This document shows, piece after piece, positions 57,021 through 64,000 of a stretch of 64,000 bases of DNA; position 1 is the first letter of the stretch; each line of letters opens with the position of its first letter. Position numbers and translations under genes: made by a program. Below the pieces are notes generated by a model, which saw only the letters and a program-made list of their open reading frames with translations, made no database searches and was not told where the DNA came from. Origin of the DNA: Blasia pusilla (lineage: Eukaryota; Marchantiophyta; Marchantiopsida; Blasiales); assembly GCA_050084515.1 (NCBI GenBank), contig CM114273.1:11718001-11782000 (forward strand). Reading direction: 5' to 3'.

Positions 57021-57266
57021 TGTTGGAATGTGTAAACGGCAACAAGCGCTGCACCGTAAACAAACAGGATTCAACGTAAACGCTGCAAGGCAAGTTGGGC
57101 GCTGCACCGTTTGTTACAGGCTTCAACGTAAACGCTGCAAGGCAAGTTGGGTGCAACGTAAACGCTGCATAGACGAGTTAGGCTCCAATCAAAACTCATG
57201 TATAAAACTCTTCACATGGCTGTGATCAGTTAATTCCGCTCAGCAGAATTGCTGAAATAAACTTCA
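57021..57266 (+). repeat. Copia 5' LTR
   Basis: 246 bp. It includes internal tandem words AACGTAAACGCTGCA repeated at about 57074, 57124 and 57157, and AAATAAACTTCA at the end (a possible AATAAA poly(A) signal). Differs from the 3' LTR at about 57121 (g/a) and 57225 (t/c). Confidence 0.95.
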
Positions 57267-57279
57267 TGGTATCAGAGCA
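57267..57279 (+). promoter_or_regulatory. Copia primer-binding site
   Basis: TGGTATCAGAGCA is complementary to the 3' end of plant initiator methionine tRNA and starts at the first base after the 5' LTR. It would prime minus-strand DNA synthesis. Confidence 0.9.
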
Positions 57280-57702
57280 GGTTTCATGTGAGATTTCTAA
57301 CAATTTCTTACAAACTGAAACTCGTGCATATTACGTGTGAGATCTCTAGCAATTTCTCACAAGCTGAAACTGCACCTGAGACAGCTACTTCCTACTCCGA
57401 GTGAGAATATACAGAGAGAATAGGACAGGCAGAACTCTGTACCCTTTTGACAGGGACAGTAAGCATACTCCCAATAGAGGTACTCATATACAGTGAAAAT
57501 AGGACAGAACTCTGGATAGAAAACAGGAGCATGCAAGTGAAGAGAAGTGTGTACCTCGTTTGTACCTTATTTTTCTTTTTTCTTTTTTCACAGGGGCAAA
57601 TATCAAGCTGAAAGAAGAGGAAGAAGACTAGCAATCAGAAGTCGATCATATGCAGGCAAGGAAGACCAGCAAGATCGAAGCGAGCACCTATCAAGATCAA
57701 AG

Positions 57703-60700
57703 ATGACGAGCCTTACCGACAACATATTGAGTGAGAGCCACAAGCTCGATGAGAACAATTACGGCACTTGGCGATACAGGATGAAGGCCATTCTGATGGC
57801 ATCTGATCTTTACGATATAGTTGATGGCAGAGAAGAGAAGACCTCGAATATGGATGCTCGAGCCACGAAAGACTTCGAGAAGAGAGATTGAAAGGCCCTT
57901 GGAATTTTGATGATGTCAACGAGAGATTCTCAAATCCCTCATTTGAAACATGCAGAGACCTCCAAGGAAGCTTGGACTACACTTGAAGCGGTTCATGCTA
58001 GCACAAGCATGACAAGAAAATTGGCATTGCAGAGGCGAATTTACTCAATGAAGATGAGCTCGACCTCGACTATGTATTCACACCTCAGCATTATGAAAGA
58101 CCTAAGAGATGATTTGGCAGAAGTTAAGGTCTTAATTGATGATGAAACCATGGCAGCCACTATGATGAATAGTGTGGCCCAAGACTCCTACAGGGACTTC
58201 ATAAACTCTCTAGCCGTGAGAGAAAAGACGCCTACTTTTTCTGAACTATGCATACTCCTACTTGACGAAGAAAGGAGACGCAACGACCTTGCTGCCCAAG
58301 AAGGACAAGAATCGGGACCTAGCGCTCTATTCAGCCAGAAGAAGGGAACATTCCCTCGTCAATATGAAGAAAGGCGATCACAAGAGCGCAACACATCCGG
58401 ACCAAAGGCCCAAACCTTCCGCACCACCAAAAAAAAGTTCAATGGTAAGACCTATAGCACTACCAGCAAGAAGGAGTGTACAATATGCGGTAAGATTGGC
58501 CATGACTCCAATCAATGTTGGTACAGGAATGATCGCCACAATCGATCAATGAGACCACAAGAAAAGCAGCGAAGCTTCCTCGCCGAGAATGGGAGAACCA
58601 ATCGAGCACTCACACCAGAAAGTGAAGATGATGCACGAGGACTTATCTCGGCATTGGTTACCACAAACCAAGTGGACAAGTGGTTCATTGATAGCGGCGC
58701 CAGCAACCACATGATCAAAAATAAAGGTTGGTTCACATCTTACAAACCTTTGATGAATGGACCTGAAGTATCAATGGGAGACGGCTCCATTCACTCTGCG
58801 ATTGGGGAAGGAGATGTGCAAGTGACATTGCCCTCGGGTGAAGATTATACAATCAAGGCTGTGTGGCATATTCCAGCTTTAATACACAACCTTATCTCCA
58901 TCGGCCAGATCACCGAAAGAGAGAATATGAAGGTTGTTTTTGATTCCAAAGGATGCGAGTTCTTACGAGAGGCCGATAATTCTGTCGCTGCCCAAGGAGT
59001 AAGGTATGGACGACTATATAAACTTCTTAGCAAGCCGAGCCCTCAACTATTTGCAAGATCTTCAAACCAACTACAAGTTTGGCATGAAAGACTTGGGCAC
59101 TTTAACACGAAGGGCCTCAAGTTGTTAAGCAAAGACAATATGGTTGGAGGGTTACCTAAATTAAGTGGAGAAATATCCACTTGTGACACTTGCTTACGAG
59201 GCAAGCAATCGAGGCAAAAGTTTGACAAACATACCCTCTCAAGGGCTCCAACTCCCCTCCACCTAGTCCACATCGACCTTGGAGGACCAATTCAAACGGC
59301 TTCACTATCAGGGGCAAGGTACTACATACTATTAGTTGATGACCATTCAAGATTTATGTGGGTTTATTTCCTACAACACAAATCCAATACATTAGGTATA
59401 CTCAAGAAATTTCTTACATTGATGAGAACTCAATCTACTACAACAGTGGGATCCTTGCATCTACACCTTGGCGAGCCGCCCTCAAAGGTGAAGGTGATAC
59501 GAACAGATAGGGGAGGTGAATTCATGGGGAAAGCATTTGAGACCTTTTGTTGCAATCATGGCATCCGTCATCAACTTACTACGGCCTACACCCCACAACA
59601 AAATGGTATTGTTGAGAGGAGGAATCGAACGGTAGTTGAGATGGCAAGGTGCATGTTGAAGGGGCGAAATCTCCCCAACTATCTCGGGCAGAGGCCATAA
59701 ACACGCCATCTACATCCTCAACAAGTGCCCAACAAGGGCTTTGGAGGAGAAAACGCCTGAAGAAGTCTTCATTGGCATCAAACCAGATGTCTCACACCTT
59801 CGAATCTTTGGGTGTGGAGCTTATGCACATATACCAAAAGAATTGAGGAGAAAACTTGATGATAAAAGTGTGAGATGCATATTTATTGGCTATGGCACTA
59901 GAGAGAAAGCTTACAAGCTCTCTTCTCTTTGAGCACCACAAGGTGTTTATGAGCCGTGACGTCATATTTGATGAAGACACTCCCCACTCCGAAGAGCATC
60001 AATCAAACGACCGAGAGTGGCCTCAAACCTCCCCGAATGAGGAGTCAGAAAATGAATCTGACAAGGATACACCATCCTCAGGGCCCACAACTCATGTTGA
60101 TCCACCACCAACACTTGGTGAAAGAGGTCAAGGATTGGACGATATGGAGTCCACACTTACGCTACCACCTCCACGAAGGTCAAGTCGACTACGCCAACTT
60201 CCTTCCAACTTACGAGAGGATTATATTTTACACATGGCTTTCTTTCTAAGTCATACACCATTTCAGCAAGCTCCCATTGAGCCTCAATCATTCCAAGAGG
60301 CATGCACTAATCCACATTGGCAACATGCAATGACCGAGGAGTACAATGCCATAGTTGCCAACCGAACATGGGACCTAGTCCGTCTCCCATCAGGGAGGAC
60401 TGCTATCCCTACAAAGTGGGTTTATAAGTGTAAGTATAACGCTGATGGATCGTTGTCCAGGTACAAGGCAAGGCTAGTAGCAAAAGGCTATCGACAACGC
60501 CAAGGCATTGATTATGATGAGACATATGCATCAGTTGCAAAAATGACCACGATTTGAGTGATCATATCTCTTGCAGTCATGTTTGATTGGCCCCTATTGC
60601 AGATGGATGTTCAAAATGCCTTCTTAAATGGCACTTTGGAAGAAGAGGTATATCTACAACAACCTCAAGGCTTTATGCTCCCGAATCAAGACCTTGTTTG

Positions 60701-61763
60701 CAAGATGCGGAAAGCTCTTTATGGCTGATGCAAGCAAATCGAATCTGGAATCAAACCTATGACTCGACTATGTTAAAAACTTGGATTTGCAAAGAGTAAA
60801 CACGACCGAACCTTTATCTCAAGATCTCTACTTACGGGATTGTCATTGTGATCTTATATGTGGATGACTTGATCATTCTCGGAGATGATGTACAAGGGAT
60901 ACGTGATCTTAAAGAAGGACTCTCCTCTTCATTCAAAATGAAAGATCTTGGGAGTTTACACTTCGCCTAGGACTTGAAGTAAAGCGAGGGCCAAAATGAC
61001 CTTCTTGACTCAAGAAAGGCATATAGCTATCTTGCTTCAAACTTTTGGCCTAGAGGATCTGCAAATCAACGCCCACTCCGACGAAATCTGAGAGAGACTT
61101 ACTTATAATGATCAAGAGGAGAAGGTGGACTTGAAAGAGTACCAAAAATTGGTGGGCTCACTTATCTATATCACCAACTTCCGACCAGATATTGCATATG
61201 CAGAAGCGGATCGAGTCAACATATGGCTGATCCCCGAAAGTCTCACCTTATTGCAGCAAAGAGGGTGGCAAGGTATCTTAAGGGTACAAACACATTTGGG
61301 CTTGCCTACGAGAGAGGAATCCAACAAGCTCCGATAATCTTGGGATTCTCGAGATCTTTGTTTATGCAGGTTGTCCAATCATCATGAGATCAACTTCAGG
61401 ATATTTCTTCTCCTTTGAAGTGCGGGTGTGAGCTTCTCATCAAAGAAGCAAGCCTCAATTTCTCTATCTTCCACGGAGGCAGAGTACCGTGGATTGACAA
61501 ATGCCACAACGGAAGCCATATGGCTTAGAGGACTATTGGCTGAACTTCGGTTTACCCAATCTGATCCTACTGTAATCTTGGGAGACAACATTAGTTCTAT
61601 TTATTTGTCCAGAAATCCACTCTTCCATTCACGAACCAAACATATCGAAGTGCAGCATCACTTTGTTCGAGAAAAGGTACTGAGTGGGGACATTAATGTT
61701 GTGTGGTGTCCGGGAGACGAACAGGTTGCTGACATCTTCACCAAAGGCCTTCCCTCTTGCTAA
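57703..61763 (+). pseudogene. gag-pol: Copia gag-pol polyprotein, interrupted
   Basis: Gag starts MTSLTDNILSESHKLDENNY, with one in-frame stop at 57889-57891. From 57907 a 597-codon frame holds the gag end, a CTICGKIGHDSNQC knuckle (58477-58518), protease WFIDSGASNHM (about 58681), the integrase zinc part (WHERLGHFNTKGLKLL, then CDTC), VIRTDRGGEF and NGIVERRNRT. Near 59685-59710 two apparent single-base losses break the frame. The integrase end (TPEEVFIGIKP) is in the next frame. RT has WVYKCKYNADGSLSRYKARL, a stop at 60555, QMDVQNAFLNGTLEEEVYLQ and YVDDLIILGDD (60857-60889). RNase H has KKQASISLSSTEAEYRGL and HFVREKVLSGDINVVW, ending near 61763. Several other frame changes lie at 60720-61430. 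Confidence 0.92.
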
Positions 61764-61837
61764 GTTTGAAAGATTTAGATCACTTCTTGGTGTTTTAGAT
61801 TCTGTGTAAAAACATATGTGTTCAAAGAGGATTCGGT

Positions 61838-61865
61838 TTAGGGAGGATGTTCCGTTTAGGGAGGA
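61838..61865 (+). promoter_or_regulatory. Copia polypurine tract region, duplicated
   Basis: GTTTAGGGAGGATGTT occurs twice in tandem (18-bp period); the second copy abuts the 3' LTR (AGGGAGGA then TGTTGG). The tract would prime plus-strand synthesis. Only the second copy is correctly placed. Confidence 0.7.
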
Positions 61866-62111
61866 TGTTGGAATGTGTAAACGGCAACAAGCGCTGCACC
61901 GTAAACAAACAGGATTCAACGTAAACGCTGCAAGGCAAGTTGGGCGCTGCACCGTTTGTTACAAGCTTCAACGTAAACGCTGCAAGGCAAGTTGGGTGCA
62001 ACGTAAACGCTGCATAGACGAGTTAGGCTCCAATCAAAACTCATGTATAAAACTCTTCACATGGCTGTGACCAGTTAATTCCGCTCAGCAGAATTGCTGA
62101 AATAAACTTCA
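61866..62111 (+). repeat. Copia 3' LTR
   Basis: 246 bp, same ends as the 5' LTR, followed by the target duplication GTTTT. About two substitutions separate the pair, so divergence is under 1 percent by eye. Confidence 0.95.
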
Positions 62112-64000
62112 GTTTTCTGTACGACAAAGTCGTGATGAAGCAGAGAAATCCCCTGACTCACTCTTGAGAAGACTTGGAAATGACCGCAATGGCACATCGG
62201 AAGCAATCTGAAGGCATCTTGAGGTCACCTCAAATATTCACAGATTTGCAGAGGTCTTGCTTACCCACTGTAAAAGTGATACTGCGTTTTGGCTCGGTGT
62301 ACGGTGATTGTACTCACCATGACCCTGTTGGATGTGCTCTAGAATTCTTACTGAGCATCTTTCTCCAGCTGTTGTAATCGTCATCTCTTACTTTGCACTA
62401 TAGAGCATATCGTCGTAGTTAAAAGGCGACGCAGTAGTACTACAGTCTTCATCATAAAAGAATTCTCTTGATAATATTCGAGAGAATCGGTTTCCCGGGC
62501 ACATTTGTACAGATGCGCGCGGGTCTTGTTCAGTCGACTCTGCAGTGCAGGTTCTTAACTTGTGGATTGTTCCCCAGCCGAGGACTTGTGACAATGTTAT
62601 ATTCCATGTCGTGCAAGATGTGTCTTATTCGTTTTCTATGAACCGGAGTCGCAGAGTACTTTTAGGGCATATACGTTTTGGTTTGCACCCCAAAGTTTTA
62701 CCACCGGATTTCTGGCACCTAGACCTACCTCTAACCAAACTCATCACTCTATGTCATGGTCCAGGTATGTCCTTTTATCATCTTCGTTGCTGTCAGATGT
62801 CGCCTAAATTTCGACCTGGCACTCGCCAAGTTCATAGCCTCGTAGGTCGCGTGCTGTGGGCGTATAGAATTCTGATCGTTCGCGTTTTCCCCGAAATAAA
62901 GTTGAGGCTTGTCTGTTTGCTGTGGAATGAAATTTCAACATCTGCTCGTCGACGGTTTCGCAAGGTTCACATATTTTGGTGTATTCAAAATGTGAAATTT
63001 CGCGATGATTGGATTTTATCACTTACAATTGCTACTTATCTGTACATTTCTATGGTAGTAGGCACTCTCTGCGTCTGACGAGCACAGACTGGCCATGTGT
63101 GACAGTAGATTTGTATCGGCCGTGTCGTCTTCCGCAATCAGTTTTTCGTTGTCTTTCTTGTCCGGTCTTTTGTGGCAAGTTTGAGTATGATGGACGCAAA
63201 CGGACAATTATGCAAAGTGGGAACGAATCGATCTGAACATAGCTACGCACATTCATCCTTCGAAAGTTTGCGGCGGCCTTGGATTATCGAATTTGTGTTG
63301 ATTTTTACTTCGCGGTGGGATCACTGTTCTCTGCATGAAAGTTCCAGACAACAAAATACCTGTGCTGGGTAAATGCTATCTGACCGTACACCGCGCGGGT
63401 CAATGGTCTTACGACAAGTTCTACTGGATGAGTTTCAGTTTTCTCTGCGTGGTTTGATACAGAACTAGGATTTTGTTCTTCGTGAAATTCTATTTTTTCA
63501 ACTCGGTTTTGTAATCTGAAAAGCTCAGCATTCAATCAATCTTACATGCATTTTGTATGCGACTCTATCATTACAAAAATCATACGAGGGAGGACATGGA
63601 AGAAGTATATTTATTGTGAGATTCTAATCAAGGGAGCCTTCAAGAATTTGGGTGGAGACTGAGATCACTATCTGGTCACACAAGCAACGAGAGAATCGTT
63701 CCAGATTCGTACGGAGGAGACAAACAAGTTTAATTTCAAATTGTCAAGAGGAAAAGTATCCATAATATCTATCTACAGAATGCAGATCAATTTTACAATG
63801 TAAGTAGCCTCTTCAGTTTCAAGCACGCACTCATGTACGCACAAGCTCTTTAACGCACGACAGTTTTCATGTATAACCTAGTCCTTCCATTCTCGGACCT
63901 AGCAAAGTCCAACTACACTGCTAGCCATTGTTTTCCACTGCTCAAATCGTAACATAACACCCGTGCTTGATACCTACGACAATACTTAACATGCGATCTA
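62112..64000. other. Right end of the window, no gene recognised
   Basis: Mixed composition, continuing the host sequence interrupted at 57020. The longest frame (62545-63078, plus) and the opposing frames on the minus strand match no family I know and have no clear start context. An exon of a gene extending past 64000 cannot be excluded. Confidence 0.4.

Larger units (their letters stand above)
57021..62111 (+). mobile_element. Ty1/copia retrotransposon, young but with inactivating mutations
   Basis: Identical-length LTRs of 246 bp (57021-57266 and 61866-62111), TGTTGGAATGTG to AAACTTCA, with about two differences visible. Exact 5-bp target duplication GTTTT (57016-57020; 62112-62116). Primer-binding site TGGTATCAGAGCA directly after the left LTR fits initiator methionine tRNA. 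Purine tract before the right LTR. Internal gag-PR-IN-RT-RH order (integrase before RT) defines copia. Stops and single-base deletions prevent a full polyprotein, so the near-identical LTRs suggest recent insertion by a parent's proteins or fast decay. Confidence 0.96.

Noticed and set aside
62545-63078. 177-codon open frame near the right end
   Set aside because: No family resemblance, no splice or promoter context, opposing frames equally open.
1-64000. CRISPR array, bacterial operons or organelle genes
   Set aside because: No regularly spaced repeats with unique spacers; spliced nuclear plant genes and plant retroelements dominate.

Overview
The window looks like land-plant nuclear DNA, probably from a non-flowering lineage. 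Evidence is a spliced plant-type heme oxygenase, three intron-bearing class II small heat shock protein (sHSP) genes, plant-type Ty1/copia and Ty3/gypsy elements, and long AT-rich gene-poor stretches. I cannot name the species. The idea that it is an early-diverging plant rests mainly on the DNMT3-order methyltransferase inside a retrotransposon and on the introns in the sHSP genes, and it is inference.

Layout. 1-1574 holds the last three exons of a heme oxygenase gene that starts outside the window. 5498-7321 (minus) is one long uninterrupted PIF/Harbinger-type nuclease gene. 11667-23284 is a decayed Ty3/gypsy-type retrotransposon (element 1) with gag, protease, a cytosine-5 DNA methyltransferase domain, RT/RNase H and a DDE integrase that ends in a PHD finger. 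A 1.27-kb solo LTR is nested in its RNase H. 24641-26390 is a truncated conventional gypsy on the minus strand. 27690-33915 is a minus-strand LINE broken by two solo LTRs and a small hAT-like element. 35908-36791 (minus), 41266-41915 (plus) and 54267-54995 (plus) are three class II sHSP genes, each split by an intron after the same Asp-Ile-Lys triplet. 42797-49846 is a second, related gypsy-type element (element 2), inserted in another copy of the LINE. 57021-62111 is a young Ty1/copia element with near-identical LTRs and an exact 5-bp target duplication.

Most unusual observation. Elements 1 and 2 do not have ordinary LTRs. Each has a long repeat (LR) at the left end. At the right end each has short repeat, 2-bp spacer, long repeat, short repeat (SR1-NN-LR2-SR2). 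This is the split-direct-repeat layout (A1-ORFs-B1A2B2) known from tyrosine-recombinase retrotransposons of the Ngaro/PAT type, yet these elements encode a DDE integrase. For element 2 the outer ends are fixed by a target duplication and by a paralogous empty site in the other LINE copy. A solo LR-SR unit at 30423-31054 is what recombination between the two LRs would leave. Together with the captured methyltransferase (possible chromatin writer) and the PHD finger (possible chromatin reader), this is the best candidate for an undescribed system here.

Host genes appear to be only the heme oxygenase, the Harbinger-type gene (perhaps domesticated) and the three sHSP genes. All other recognisable coding sequence belongs to mobile elements, mostly broken.
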